Part shown: piece after piece, positions 28,036-37,332 of the stretch | Layout of the letters: every line of letters starts with the position of its first letter | Numbering within the stretch: the stretch's first letter is position 1 | Assembly (NCBI RefSeq): GCF_013141825.1 | Contig: NZ_RZNH01000021.1 | Span: forward strand, 1-64,000 | Origin: Marinifilum caeruleilacunae | Lineage (GTDB): Bacteria > Bacteroidota > Bacteroidia > Bacteroidales > Marinifilaceae | Length of the DNA stretch: 64,000 nt | Direction: 5' to 3' | The notes under the pieces: model-generated | The model's database searches: none | The model's input: the letters and a program-made list of their open reading frames with translations, nothing else | What the model was told of the DNA's origin: nothing | Made by a program: the position numbers and the translations under genes

Positions 28036-29208
28036 ATGACAAGAACTTACGCCGGAAATATTCCCAAACTATACGCTATTAAAATAGCAAAGTGGTTCAT
28101 GCTTACCATGCCCATTATTGTTCTGTTTTACCAGGAAAATGGATTGAGCATGCAGGATGTTCTTACCCTTAAAGGAATTTATTCGGTTGCTGTGGTCATT
28201 CTCGAAATACCGTCGGGTTACCTTGCCGATGTATGGGGACGAAAAAAATCACTCATTTTAGGGTCAATTCTTGGTTGTCTTGGTTTTGTGGTCTACTCGT
28301 TCAGTTATGGTTTTACAGGATTTCTTGCGGCAGAATTAATTCTTGGAATTGGGAGTAGTTTTATTTCCGGTTCCGATTCAGCGATGCTTTACGATAGTCT
28401 CTTAAAAATGAAAAGAGAAAAGGAATATTTAAAGCAGGAAAGCCGGGTGATGTCTATCGGTAATTTTGCCGAAGCCATTGCTGGTATTGCTGGCGGAAGC
28501 CTGGCATTAATTAGTTTACGTACGCCATTTATCCTGCAGTCTTTTATTGCATTTATTGCCATTCCGGCAGCCATATTGCTTCTTGATCCAAATCAGGACT
28601 CCAAAAAAACAAAAGCAGGATTCACGCACATTCTGTCCATTGTAAAATTCTCACTTTGGGATAGTGCAAAACTTCGCTGGAACATCATGCTTTCTTCAGT
28701 TATTGGTTGCGCTACACTTACTTTGGCCTGGTTTATTCAGCCCTATCTTAAAGATTTAAATATGGAAGTAAGCACCATTGGTGTAATATGGACCTTACTG
28801 AATTTAACCGTTGGCTTCGTTGCCCTCTTAGCTCATCGGGTCGAAGGATATTTAGGGAAAATTGGTACCTCTGTTTTTATCGTAATCGGGATATCAAGTG
28901 GCTTTATCCTAAGTGGATGGTTTCACTCTTTAATTGGTGTTGGCGTTCTGTTTTTCTTCTATTTCGTTCGAGGTATTGCTACTCCTGTACTGAAAGATTA
29001 TATCAATCGGATTACCGAATCTGACATGAGAGCAACTGTTCTTTCGGTACGTAATTTTATCATCAGAATTTGCTTTGCTGCCATTGGACCATTTCTTGGT
29101 TGGTATACCGATCATTACAGCATTTCGTCGGCTTTAATGCTTGCCGGAACAATTTTCCTGATACTGGGTGGAGTAAGCGTAATTTTTATCCGAAAAGTAG
29201 AAAAATAA
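28036..29208 (+). CDS. Major facilitator superfamily transporter
   Basis: 390 aa from ATG 28036. An upstream in-frame TTG (27997) was rejected because a -7 box lies between the two. About twelve membrane segments. The loop after TM2 has the MFS motif A pattern as GYLADVWGRKKSLILGS. It is related to the drug or sugar MFS exporters with ~400 aa; the substrate cannot be read. N-terminal MTRTYAGNIPKLYAIKIAKWF matches the common start of this subgroup in which TM1 follows directly. Divergent from the aconitase pair. Confidence 0.87.
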   Translation: MTRTYAGNIPKLYAIKIAKWFMLTMPIIVLFYQENGLSMQDVLTLKGIYSVAVVILEIPSGYLADVWGRKKSLILGSILGCLGFVVYSFSYGFTGFLAAELILGIGSSFISGSDSAMLYDSLLKMKREKEYLKQESRVMSIGNFAEAIAGIAGGSLALISLRTPFILQSFIAFIAIPAAILLLDPNQDSKKTKAGFTHILSIVKFSLWDSAKLRWNIMLSSVIGCATLTLAWFIQPYLKDLNMEVSTIGVIWTLLNLTVGFVALLAHRVEGYLGKIGTSVFIVIGISSGFILSGWFHSLIGVGVLFFFYFVRGIATPVLKDYINRITESDMRATVLSVRNFIIRICFAAIGPFLGWYTDHYSISSALMLAGTIFLILGGVSVIFIRKVEK

Positions 29209-29220
29209 ATACTTTTCGAC

Positions 29221-29275
29221 CTTTTGACTTTTAGACTCTTAGACCTTTAGACTCTTAGACCTTTAGACCTTTAAA
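29221..29275. repeat. 8-bp tandem repeat (TTAGACYY) at a convergent gene junction
   Basis: About six near-copies of TTAGAC(C/T)(T/C) in a row, with two longer units TTTAGACTCTTAGACC. It lies between the MFS stop and the MBL-hydrolase stop and overlaps the last codons of the latter. Confidence 0.75.
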
Positions 29276-30035
29276 CTTCTATCGTCAACTCATCGTAGGC
29301 CAGGTAGACATTTTCGGGAAGTTCGGCCTGAATATCATCATAGAATCCCATTTGGTGACTGATATGTGTAAAATAAGCCTTTTCGGGTTTGATTTCTTCT
29401 ACCAATTCCAATGCTTCAGATAAATTGTAATGAGAAATATGCTTCTCTTTTCGCAGTGCGTTAACCACTAATATTTTTGCTCCTTTGATCTTCTCTTTTT
29501 CCTCTGGCGAGATGTAATTCACATCGGTAATATAAACCAAATCGCCTATGCGATATCCATAAACCGGTAATTTTAGGTGCATTCCTCTAATGGGCTGAAT
29601 GGTGGTGCCATTAATTCGAAAAGGCTGATTTGTAACCTCAATTAAATTCATTTGTGGTATACCAGGATATTTGAACTCTGCAAATACATAGGCGAACTCC
29701 TTTTTCAATGACTCCTGCACACGTTTTTCGGCATAAATATTTACGGCAGTTTTGTTCACCCAATTAAATGCACGAATATCATCTAATCCTGCAGTATGGT
29801 CTTTATGTTCGTGCGTAAACAGTATGGCCGAAATGTTTTCAACCCCGGCTCGAAGCATTTGATACCTAAAATCAGGTCCACTATCAATTACAATATTCTG
29901 ATTGTCTACATGAACCAAAACAGAAGTTCGCAATCGCTTATCCTTCTTATTTTTGGATTGACACACGGGACATTTGCATGCAATAATGGGCACTCCCTGA
30001 GAAGTTCCAGTTCCAAGAAAAGTTAGTTTTACCAT
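29271..30035 (-). CDS. Metallo-beta-lactamase-fold hydrolase, PhnP-like
   Basis: 254 aa. Metal ligands H75-x-H77-x-D79-H80 in FTHEHKDHTAGLDD. The N-terminal C20-x-C22-x-x-C25 (ACKCPVCQS) is a structural zinc-type motif typical of PhnP. The family hydrolyses cyclic phosphodiesters such as 5-phosphoribosyl 1,2-cyclic phosphate. No other phn gene is present, so the natural substrate is uncertain; a general cyclic-nucleotide or lipoate-related role is possible. It lies 12 bp downstream of the BASS transporter start on the same strand. Confidence 0.88.
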   Translation of the reverse strand: MVKLTFLGTGTSQGVPIIACKCPVCQSKNKKDKRLRTSVLVHVDNQNIVIDSGPDFRYQMLRAGVENISAILFTHEHKDHTAGLDDIRAFNWVNKTAVNIYAEKRVQESLKKEFAYVFAEFKYPGIPQMNLIEVTNQPFRINGTTIQPIRGMHLKLPVYGYRIGDLVYITDVNYISPEEKEKIKGAKILVVNALRKEKHISHYNLSEALELVEEIKPEKAYFTHISHQMGFYDDIQAELPENVYLAYDELTIEV

Positions 30036-30047
30036 ACTTTATTCCTA

Positions 30048-31025
30048 TCAGAGTTCACCTCTTGATTTGTCTGGTTTTTTCTGATCCCGAAGTTCTTTTC
30101 GAATGGAAAGGAATAATAAGTAAGCCAGGACAAATACAGCTAATACAGCCGATGGAATTGCAGCTTTTTCGCCAAACAACGTTAAGGCTGTTACTACGGC
30201 AAATCCAGAACTTTTTACAGTCACCAACAAATTCTGAGTCATGGCCACAGGTGCCGAAACACCCATTTTTTTACTTATTTTTTCATAGGTCCATCCCAAT
30301 CCAAAAATCCCAAGGAATAATACCAGGGAAACCAGCAAGAGTATCTCAAAATTAGAAAAAAATACTTGTCGGTTTAAACCTACAGCCGTAAAAATTATTA
30401 GTGCAAAACCCCAGTCGACAATTCGCCCCCTTACCTTTTCGATGGTGGGTTTAATTGGCGCCCACAATAAGAAGCGGGAAATCAGTAATGGTATTAATAC
30501 CAGCTGAACCATGGCAATAAACAAATCTATGGGATTAATTCCCCCATCAACATTAGAAAACAGGCCTACAATGAGGGGCGCAAAAAACAAAGAAGAAATA
30601 AAGGCTCCCAATGTTCCTACAATGGCATATTTTAAATCCCCGTCAAGGATATGAGAAAATGGAATAACAGCAACCCCAGGCGGCGTAGATGCAATCACTA
30701 CAAAGCCAAGAAACAATTCCGGTGTTGGCATAATAAAATAGGAAAGTGTAATTACCACTGCCCCAAAAACCACATAATTTAAAAGAGAACCCATTATCAT
30801 TGGCTTGATCATCTCTTTTAATGGGAACATGGCTTTGGTTGAAATACCTGTAGTTGAAAAGGTCATAACTACGGCCAAAACATAAAAAGTATAGTTTTTG
30901 AACAAAGAAGCGTACTGACCAATTAGTAAACCCAAAATAACAGCCAAGACCAGGATAAAGTTTCTATTTAATATGATTTTTGTAGCAAATTCTTTCATTT
31001 TGTAAGACAATCCTATGATTTTCAT
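30048..31025 (-). CDS. BASS-type (bile acid:sodium symporter) family transporter
   Basis: 325 aa with about nine membrane segments. It has the BASS pattern of MTFSTTGISTKAM, then the Pro/Gly-rich IASTPPGVAVIPFSHILDGD. A late segment MTQNLLVTVKSSGFAVVTAL carries the family's second half-motif. Members move organic anions such as bile acids or pantoate, or related substrates; the substrate is unknown here. Met10 (30998) is an alternative start and would leave a better N-terminus (MKEFATKIIL). The only gene upstream of the MBL hydrolase on this strand. Confidence 0.82.
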   Translation of the reverse strand: MKIIGLSYKMKEFATKIILNRNFILVLAVILGLLIGQYASLFKNYTFYVLAVVMTFSTTGISTKAMFPLKEMIKPMIMGSLLNYVVFGAVVITLSYFIMPTPELFLGFVVIASTPPGVAVIPFSHILDGDLKYAIVGTLGAFISSLFFAPLIVGLFSNVDGGINPIDLFIAMVQLVLIPLLISRFLLWAPIKPTIEKVRGRIVDWGFALIIFTAVGLNRQVFFSNFEILLLVSLVLFLGIFGLGWTYEKISKKMGVSAPVAMTQNLLVTVKSSGFAVVTALTLFGEKAAIPSAVLAVFVLAYLLFLSIRKELRDQKKPDKSRGEL

Positions 31026-31171
31026 GCAAAGATGAAATATTTTTCATTGGATTCAAAATTATTTAGACTAATTCCAGATAGAAATAAATAATCAATTCTA
31101 AATCCCATTTTATGGTTGACTCATTTTGTATTCCAATTAAGCTCCAGACATTCATTGAATCAATTATTTTG

Positions 31172-31179
31172 TACATTTG
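31172..31179 (+). promoter_or_regulatory. -7 box of the RsmI-like gene
   Basis: TACATTTG matches TAnnTTTG, 19 bp before the ATG at 31198. The alternative TTG start at 31177 lies inside this box. Confidence 0.55.
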
Positions 31180-31197
31180 CCGAAAATAAACAGAATC

Positions 31198-31905
31198 ATG
31201 AAAGGCAAGTTATATTTGATCCCAACTACATTGGGTGATACATCAATCAATCAGGTTATTCCCCAGGACATTCAGGAGTTGATCCCAAACATTAAACATT
31301 TTATTGTAGAAAATATCAGGACTGCTCGCCGATATCTGAAAAAGGTAGATTCTGCCATCAATATTGATGAACTTCGATTTTATGAGCTGAACAAGCACAG
31401 TTCTCCCAACGAAATATCAGGCTACCTGAATGCGATTAAAGATTTCGATATAGGAATCATTTCTGAAGCAGGCTGCCCTGGTGTTGCCGATCCTGGTGCC
31501 GACGTGGTAAAATTGGCTCACGAAAAAAACATACAGGTGGTTCCTTTGGTTGGTCCTTCTTCTATTTTAATGTCGCTAATGGCCTCGGGTTTTAACGGAC
31601 AAAACTTTGCCTTTAACGGATATTTGCCCATAAAGGCCAACGAAAGAGCTAAAAAAATAAAACAACTGGACTCAAGATCATTAAGCGAAAACCAGAGCCA
31701 GATTTTTATTGAAGCGCCCTACCGCAACAATAAGCTGGTAGAAGATTTAATTGCCAATTGCAGTGGCGGAACAAAATTGTGCATTGCAGTTGACATTACC
31801 ATGGAGAGCGAATTTATTAAAACCATGCCGGTAAAAGCCTGGAAAGGAATGGATATCGATTTGCATAAAAAACCAGCAATTTTCCTTATTCACAGGGAGA
31901 AATAA
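31198..31905 (+). CDS. SAM-dependent tetrapyrrole-methylase-fold methyltransferase, RsmI-like
   Basis: 235 aa from ATG 31198. The RsmI-type motifs are EAGCPGVADPGADVV (compare AGTP-x-x-SDPG in E. coli RsmI) and VPLVGPSSILMSLMASG. LIPTTLGD at the N-terminus corresponds to the family's P-loop-like start. RsmI methylates the 2'-hydroxyl of C1402 in 16S rRNA. The N-terminus (MKGKLYLIPTTLGDTSINQ) and AGCPG instead of AGTP mark the divergent Bacteroidota paralogue group, so the target may differ. Confidence 0.8.
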   Translation: MKGKLYLIPTTLGDTSINQVIPQDIQELIPNIKHFIVENIRTARRYLKKVDSAINIDELRFYELNKHSSPNEISGYLNAIKDFDIGIISEAGCPGVADPGADVVKLAHEKNIQVVPLVGPSSILMSLMASGFNGQNFAFNGYLPIKANERAKKIKQLDSRSLSENQSQIFIEAPYRNNKLVEDLIANCSGGTKLCIAVDITMESEFIKTMPVKAWKGMDIDLHKKPAIFLIHREK

Positions 31906-31966
31906 AATCAAAAACAGCGCAGATTGTAAAACCTGCGCTGCGAAACTCATAGTTAAAAATTTAGGC

Positions 31967-31996
31967 ATAATCCCGACCGCCTAAAACCGGGATTAT
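31967..31996. terminator. Hairpin after the RsmI-like gene
   Basis: 9-bp stem ATAATCCCG/CGGGATTAT followed by TTCTTG on the plus strand. It lies between the convergent RsmI-like and nrnA genes. The T-run is poor, so it is a weak call. A second hairpin (CAGCGCAG/CTGCGCTG, 31915-31940) precedes it without a T-run. Confidence 0.4.
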
Positions 31997-32125
31997 TTCT
32001 TGACTTCGTCTCATGATATCCTAAAATTTACAAAACCACTATTTAAATTAAAGACAAGACTTTAGTCGTCTGAAATAGTGCAAATATCATACCATCAAGT
32101 CCTTTTTATCGTCTAAATAAAGGTT

Positions 32126-33160
32126 TTACTGATTTAAACTCTTATAAAAAGCCGGTAAAACCTCTTTAAATTTGGCAATAGCATCTTTCAGCTGATCGGT
32201 AGTTCGACCTCCTGCTGCATTCATATGACCACCTCCATTAAAATATTCGGCGGCAACAGCATTAATCGGCACATTTCCTTTCGAACGGAAGGAGATCTTC
32301 ACCATATCTTCCTTCTCGATGAAAATGACTGAAACCAGCATTCCCTGAATCGACAAAGGATAGTTTACAAAACCTTCAGTATCGCCGTCCTTGTAGTTGA
32401 ACTTCAATAAATCTTCTTTGGTAAGTGTAATAATTGCCGTTTGATATTCCGGCAAAACCTCAAGACCTCGATCCAAACAATGTCCCAACAACTTCATTCT
32501 GTCGGTAGAGAAGTTATCGTAAACATTCGAATGAATTTTACTTTTATCGATACCTCTTGCCAACAAATCGCCCACAATCTGGTAGGTTCTCGGGTTTGAC
32601 GAATTGTAGCTCAACCCGCCTGTATCAGTAACAATTCCAGTATACAAACACTCGGCAATATGAGTATCGATTAGGTTCTCATCTCCCAGGGCTTCTATAA
32701 ATTCATACATTAATTCGCAGGTTGCGCACATCGAAGTATCAGAGAACATTACATCCACAATTTGCTCTGGTTCGGGATGATGATCGATCATGATTTTTTT
32801 AGCAGGCAGATCCTGAAGAATTTTTTCCAAATCGCCCGATCGTTTAAAAGAGTTGTGATCGACAATAAAAACCAAATCGGATGATTTCAGATACTCCTCG
32901 GCAGCTTTTTTGCCATTGGTATAAATCATGACTTCCGAGTTTTTTGGCAACCAATTTAAAAATACCGGGTATGCACTTGGACTCACAATTTTAGGCATTT
33001 TACCTTTTTTCTTCAGATATTGGTACAATGCCAGCGATGACCCGATAGCATCTCCATCTGGACCAGAGTGGGGAATTATTGCAATTTTTTCCGACTCGTA
33101 CAACAAAGCTTCAGCCTTGGCAATCAAATCAATATCAATTCTATTCTTTATATTATTCAT
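32126..33160 (-). CDS. nrnA: DHH/DHHA1 phosphoesterase, NrnA type
   Basis: 344 aa. DHH motifs: IPHSGPDGDAIGSSLAL, a VDHN pair (FIVDHNSFKR) and MIDHHPEPEQI. The C-terminal DHHA1 domain carries GGGHMNAAGG. NrnA degrades short RNA oligonucleotides (nanoRNA) and dephosphorylates pAp. Length and motif order match the family. Cytoplasmic. Single gene, divergent from ndk. Confidence 0.92.
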   Translation of the reverse strand: MNNIKNRIDIDLIAKAEALLYESEKIAIIPHSGPDGDAIGSSLALYQYLKKKGKMPKIVSPSAYPVFLNWLPKNSEVMIYTNGKKAAEEYLKSSDLVFIVDHNSFKRSGDLEKILQDLPAKKIMIDHHPEPEQIVDVMFSDTSMCATCELMYEFIEALGDENLIDTHIAECLYTGIVTDTGGLSYNSSNPRTYQIVGDLLARGIDKSKIHSNVYDNFSTDRMKLLGHCLDRGLEVLPEYQTAIITLTKEDLLKFNYKDGDTEGFVNYPLSIQGMLVSVIFIEKEDMVKISFRSKGNVPINAVAAEYFNGGGHMNAAGGRTTDQLKDAIAKFKEVLPAFYKSLNQ

Positions 33161-33329
33161 TCTCTATTGAGTAAGATGATTCAATTTTAGTGGGTAAAGA
33201 TAAAGATTGCGGTGCAGATTTCATCATGAAAAAATAATCGATGATGGAATTGCACAAGCTTACGGAAAATTAATTAGAATTAATCCAAATAAATTCGTCC
33301 GATTCTATTGCATGCCTAAGCGGAAATAT

Positions 33330-33337
33330 TATTTTTG
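33330..33337 (+). promoter_or_regulatory. -7 box of ndk
   Basis: TATTTTTG matches TAnnTTTG, 33 bp before the ndk ATG. Confidence 0.5.
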
Positions 33338-33369
33338 TATACCAAGATTAAACTTATACACACAAATTA

Positions 33370-33789
33370 ATGAGAAGCGACAGAACTTTTACAATGATTA
33401 AGCCAGATGCAGTGGCAGCTGGACATATTGGAGCAATTCTTGCAAAAATTAACGAAGCTGGTTTTAGAATTGCAGCCATGAAATACACTCAAATTTCTAA
33501 AGAACAAGCTAAAAAATTCTACGAAGTACATAAAGACAGACCATTTTATGATGAGCTGACAGATTTTATGAGTTCAGGTCCGATTGTAGCAGCAATCCTG
33601 GAAAAGGAAGATGCTGTTGCCGCTTTCCGAAAACTGATTGGCGCTACCAATCCGGCAGAAGCTGAGGAAGGTACAATCCGTAAAGAATTTGCAGAATCGA
33701 TGTCGAAAAATGCAGTACACGGTTCTGATAGCGATGAGAATGCCTGCATTGAAGGTGCATTTTATTTCTCACAAACAGAAGTGATTTAA
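33370..33789 (+). CDS. ndk: Nucleoside-diphosphate kinase
   Basis: 139 aa, the standard length. [11 protein letters not shown] at the start and the phospho-histidine H117 in [12 protein letters not shown] are diagnostic. It transfers the gamma-phosphate between nucleoside triphosphates and diphosphates. A strong terminator follows. Confidence 0.97.
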   Translation: MRSDRTFTMIKPDAVAAGHIGAILAKINEAGFRIAAMKYTQISKEQAKKFYEVHKDRPFYDELTDFMSSGPIVAAILEKEDAVAAFRKLIGATNPAEAEEGTIRKEFAESMSKNAVHGSDSDENACIEGAFYFSQTEVI

Positions 33790-33807
33790 AAGAATCTCAA
33801 ATACCTG

Positions 33808-33843
33808 GAAAGCACATCGATCATGAATTGATGTGCTTTTTTT
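33808..33843 (+). terminator. Terminator of ndk
   Basis: 9-bp stem AAGCACATC/GATGTGCTT with an 11-nt loop, followed by a run of seven T, just after ndk. Confidence 0.85.
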
Positions 33844-34132
33844 ATCTCACCACAATTTCATCGATGATATTGGCTTGTACTTCGCGATTAAGTGCTTTCA
33901 CCAGGCCATCTCTGATTATCATGAGCTCGTTTCGAATTACTGATGAACGAACGGCAACAAACAAGCGTCGGTTGCGAATGTAGATTTCGGTAGTAGCGTT
34001 GGCAACAGTTTTACCAATCACCTTTTCCCAGGAATTGACCAATTCATACTCTTTCAACTTAACATCAAGTTTCGATTCTTTCAGAACCTCTTTGATTAGT
34101 TCATCTATTTTTTGAGTGTTGCTTCTTCTCAT
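33842..34132 (-). CDS. DUF721 (DciA-like) protein
   Basis: 96 aa. Pattern of DUF721/DciA: IDELIKEVLKESKLDVKL, WEKVIGKTVANAT and RNRRLFVAVRSSVIRNELMIIRDGLVKALN. DciA-type proteins help load the replicative helicase; small DUF721 proteins next to recF are common in Bacteroidota. The start codon overlaps the recF stop by four bases (ATGA), so the two genes are coupled. Direct involvement in helicase loading is inference from the family. Confidence 0.88.
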   Translation of the reverse strand: MRRSNTQKIDELIKEVLKESKLDVKLKEYELVNSWEKVIGKTVANATTEIYIRNRRLFVAVRSSVIRNELMIIRDGLVKALNREVQANIIDEIVVR

Positions 34133-35238
34133 GAGTCTGAATTTACAATTGCACCATTATCGATTACAAACAACTGGTATTCCAGGGCAGATCCTGACAG
34201 AATATCATCCAAATGATCGCGATTCGTATCGGAAATAAATATTTGCCCAAAGCGTTCTTCCGAAACCAAGCGAACAATTTGTTCTACTCTATTGGAATCC
34301 AGTTTATCAAAAATATCATCCAACAAAAGAATTGGCGTAAAACCGGCTATTTGCTTAATAAATTCAAACTGTGCCAGTTTCAGAGCAATCAGGTATGATT
34401 TTTTTTGTCCTTGCGAACCCATTTTTTTTATCGGATATTTCCCAAGGTTCAACACCAAATCATCTTTATGAATACCCACAGTTGTGTATTGCATTACCTG
34501 GTCTTTCCAACGTGCATTGTCCAACAAATCGCGCATGGAGTGATCGTGTAGCTGAGATTTGTATTCCAGGCTAACAATTTCATTTCCTTGCGAAATAATG
34601 GAGTAATACTCCTGGAAAACAGGCATCAGTTTATGCAAGAAATCCTTACGTTTTTTATAAATCTCACTTCCTAAATTCACCAATTGCTCATCCCAAATAC
34701 TTAAGGTATCCTCATCGTATTTGGTTCCCGATGCAAAATCTTTTAATAGCTTATTTCTTTGTTGAATTACACGATTGTAACGAATTAAATCGTCGAGATA
34801 TTTTCTATCGTATTGCGAAATTACACTATCCATGTATTTTCGTCTCTCCTCGCTTCCATCGGTAATCAATCGGCCATCGGCAGGCGAAACCATTACAATT
34901 GGCAGTAATCCAATATGTTCCGATAACTTTTTATATTCCTTTTTGTTTCGTTTAAAGTTCTTTTTCTGTCCACGCTTTACACCACAGTAAATCACCTCTT
35001 CCAATTCCTTACGGTGATAATTACCCTCAAGAACCATAAACTGTGCATCATGATTGATGTTGTGCTGATCGGTAGATGAAAAGTAGCTTTTACAAAAGCT
35101 GAGGTAATAGACTGCATCCAAAAGATTGGTTTTCCCCATTCCATTATTTCCGATAAAACAATTGATTTTTGGAGAAAAATTCAATTCCAACTCAAGTATG
35201 TTTTTATAGTTTATTAGAGATAGTTTTTCCAGATGCAT
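34129..35238 (-). CDS. recF: DNA replication and repair protein RecF
   Basis: 369 aa from the ATG at 35238; the frame extends to a TTG at 35265, but that lies inside the -7 box. Walker A GNNGMGKTNLLDAVYYLSF, then the SMC-like signature GSQGQKKSYLIALKLAQ and Walker B ILLLDDIFDKLD. RecF binds gapped DNA and helps load RecA in repair of stalled forks. Coupled by a 4-base overlap to the DUF721 gene. Confidence 0.93.
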   Translation of the reverse strand: MHLEKLSLINYKNILELELNFSPKINCFIGNNGMGKTNLLDAVYYLSFCKSYFSSTDQHNINHDAQFMVLEGNYHRKELEEVIYCGVKRGQKKNFKRNKKEYKKLSEHIGLLPIVMVSPADGRLITDGSEERRKYMDSVISQYDRKYLDDLIRYNRVIQQRNKLLKDFASGTKYDEDTLSIWDEQLVNLGSEIYKKRKDFLHKLMPVFQEYYSIISQGNEIVSLEYKSQLHDHSMRDLLDNARWKDQVMQYTTVGIHKDDLVLNLGKYPIKKMGSQGQKKSYLIALKLAQFEFIKQIAGFTPILLLDDIFDKLDSNRVEQIVRLVSEERFGQIFISDTNRDHLDDILSGSALEYQLFVIDNGAIVNSDS

Positions 35239-35262
35239 GTGCAAAACTTTAAGGTAACGCTG

Positions 35263-35270
35263 CAAAATTA
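35263..35270 (-). promoter_or_regulatory. -7 box of recF
   Basis: The minus strand reads TAATTTTG (TAnnTTTG), 25 bp before the ATG at 35238. It overlaps the alternative TTG start, arguing against that start. Confidence 0.55.
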
Positions 35271-35372
35271 CGAAATAAAATCAATTCAAATCCGCGAAAG
35301 CGTGGCAATAATTAAGTTCTAATTTATTCTCATTTTTTATATTAATAATGCTTAATATTTGCTAAAAAAAAT

Positions 35373-35380
35373 TACATTTG
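35373..35380 (+). promoter_or_regulatory. -7 box of the TPR-protein gene
   Basis: TACATTTG (TAnnTTTG), 35 bp before ATG 35415. Confidence 0.5.
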
Positions 35381-35414
35381 CGTTAGAAAAAATAAACCTA
35401 TTAATTATTTGAGT

Positions 35415-36107
35415 ATGTCGAAGAACAAAAACAATCCGGAAACTGCGGATAATTTCGAGAATCTAGAAGAGGCGTTAAGTAAAACTGAACAATATATAGA
35501 GAAGAACCAGAAGAAATTAACCAGCATTGCATTTGCTGTTATTTTGGTTGCTGTTGCCATTTTTGCTTATCAAAAGTACTATAAAGCTCCTCTTGAACAA
35601 GAAGCTCAAAACCAATTGTTCCAGGCTCAAAGATATTTCGAACAAGATTCATTTAAAATGGCTTTAAATGGAGATGAGAACTATCCTGGCTTTTTGGAAA
35701 TTGCTGATGAATTCGGTTCAACTGCTGCTGGTAACTTGTCTAAGTATTATTCTGGAATTTCATACTTGAGAATTGGAGAATATCAAAATGCAATTGATTT
35801 CTTAAGCTCTTTTAGCTCTGATGATTTCTTATTAAGCTCTTTAGCAAAAGCTGCTGCTGGTGATGCTTATATGGAATTGGGCGAAAATGCAAAAGCTGCT
35901 TCAAACTATATGGATGCAAGCTCGATTAACGCTAACGAATTTACAACTCCTATTTATTTGCAAAAAGCTGGTTTGGCTTACGAAATGTTAGGAGACTATA
36001 AAAAAGCATTAGCTGCTTACGAAAAAATTGAAAAGGATTTTGCCAAGTCAGCAGAAGCTCGCGATATCGAAAAATATATCACAAGAGCTAAGGCAATGAT
36101 GAAGTAA
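35415..36107 (+). CDS. Membrane-anchored tetratricopeptide protein (YfgM-like layout)
   Basis: 230 aa from ATG 35415; a TTG two codons earlier is less likely. An N-terminal cytoplasmic stretch is followed by one membrane segment (about 38-55, LTSIAFAVILVAVAIFAYQKYY). Three or so TPR-like helix pairs follow (AAGNLSKYYSGISYLRIGEYQNAIDFL, AAGDAYMELGENAKAASNYMDA, AGLAYEMLGDYKKALAAYEKIEKDF). Layout resembles YfgM, a periplasmic chaperone-network protein, but the partner is unknown. A terminator follows. Confidence 0.85.
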   Translation: MSKNKNNPETADNFENLEEALSKTEQYIEKNQKKLTSIAFAVILVAVAIFAYQKYYKAPLEQEAQNQLFQAQRYFEQDSFKMALNGDENYPGFLEIADEFGSTAAGNLSKYYSGISYLRIGEYQNAIDFLSSFSSDDFLLSSLAKAAAGDAYMELGENAKAASNYMDASSINANEFTTPIYLQKAGLAYEMLGDYKKALAAYEKIEKDFAKSAEARDIEKYITRAKAMMK

Positions 36108-36130
36108 TTCTCTTTTAAAAGATATTGAAA

Positions 36131-36161
36131 ACGGAAACCTAATACTGGTTTCCGTTTTTTT
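36131..36161 (+). terminator. Terminator of the TPR-protein gene
   Basis: Perfect 9-bp stem ACGGAAACC/GGTTTCCGT, then a run of T. It may also serve the convergent lipid-kinase gene. Confidence 0.85.
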
Positions 36162-36164
36162 GTA

Positions 36165-37031
36165 TCAGCAAATCACCTTTAATGCCTTCTTTTCAATATT
36201 GACCTTAAGAGAAGTTCCTAGCCTTACAGGTTCACCATCCAAATGAGCAAATTCATTTGTTTGAGTAACTTCAAATGAAGATCCCAGGATTTGGCGCCAT
36301 GATGCATCTTTAAATACCTTACCATTTAAAATTCGATAGGCAAGTCGTGGAATTTGAAGAAAGGAAGGTTTTTTCATCAGGATAAGATTTAGAACCCCAT
36401 CTGAAACATCTGCTTCGGGCGCAATATAGGCGTTATTCCCAAACTGACTGGCGTTGGCGAAACAGAGCATAAAGCCGTTTAAGCGATATTCTTCATCATT
36501 GCACTTCACCATAAAGTTTTGATTCCGGCTTTGCTTAAAACATTTTAAACAGGCAATAATGTAGGAATATAAACCTCTTGCTTTCATTCTTTGAAACGCT
36601 CTGCTTACTTCAGCATCAAAACCGATTCCTGCAACGCAAAAAGAGTATTGCTCGTTAATTCGCATGGCATCCATCTCGAACAAGTCCATTTTATTAATTC
36701 GCTTCATGGCTCCTTTAAGCGATAAAGGAATTTTAAGGTGCCTGGCCAGTCCATTTCCCGATCCAACGGGAATAATACCCATTGGCATATTTGAGTGTAC
36801 CAGAACTCTTCCTACTTCGTTTACCGTTCCATCTCCTCCTACTGCAATAATGGCATGGTAATTCTCTGACAAAGCATCTCGACTAATTTCTGAAATGTGT
36901 TCGGGATATTCAGAAAAAATGAAAACCGGAGCATACGAATTTACATCAAGATATTTTTTAATTCTCTCAACAATGTTTGCACCTGAGCTCTTCCCGGCAA
37001 TCGGATTGATGATAAAAAGTAGTTTCTTCAT
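36165..37031 (-). CDS. Diacylglycerol-kinase-family lipid kinase (YegS/DagK type)
   Basis: 288 aa. Catalytic signatures IAVGGDGTVNEVGRVL and IIPVGSGNGLARHLKIP. The NPIAGKSSG stretch at the N-terminus is typical of this family. It phosphorylates a lipid such as diacylglycerol using ATP; the exact lipid is not readable. Single gene. Confidence 0.9.
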   Translation of the reverse strand: MKKLLFIINPIAGKSSGANIVERIKKYLDVNSYAPVFIFSEYPEHISEISRDALSENYHAIIAVGGDGTVNEVGRVLVHSNMPMGIIPVGSGNGLARHLKIPLSLKGAMKRINKMDLFEMDAMRINEQYSFCVAGIGFDAEVSRAFQRMKARGLYSYIIACLKCFKQSRNQNFMVKCNDEEYRLNGFMLCFANASQFGNNAYIAPEADVSDGVLNLILMKKPSFLQIPRLAYRILNGKVFKDASWRQILGSSFEVTQTNEFAHLDGEPVRLGTSLKVNIEKKALKVIC

Positions 37032-37332
37032 GAATTTTGGTAAGGATTTAATATCCCATTAAAATTGTAAGATCTTCTCAATCGAATATAATCATTATTC
37101 GTTGAATAATATTTCAAATCTTAGTGCTCAGCCAGTTAGACTTTTTGCACATCTATACAAGAACCACACATCACGCCATAAAACACTGTTTTACTGAACC
37201 TTAAACAACCATCCTTTAGTAAAATCTTAATGTGAAATGTTTATTAAAAAAAAATGACAAAAATATTTACTAGGAAATCAAACACTTACATAAAAAACTG
37301 CATTTTTTTTGAAAAAAAAATCTTCCAAGCCC
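37032..37332. other. Gene-free stretch before the tRNA promoter
   Basis: About 300 bp upstream of the tRNA array and of the lipid-kinase start. AT-rich with poly-A tracts; no gene or motif supported. Confidence 0.4.

Noticed and set aside
31915-31940. CAGCGCAG/CTGCGCTG hairpin as terminator
   Set aside because: Good stem but no T-run on either strand.
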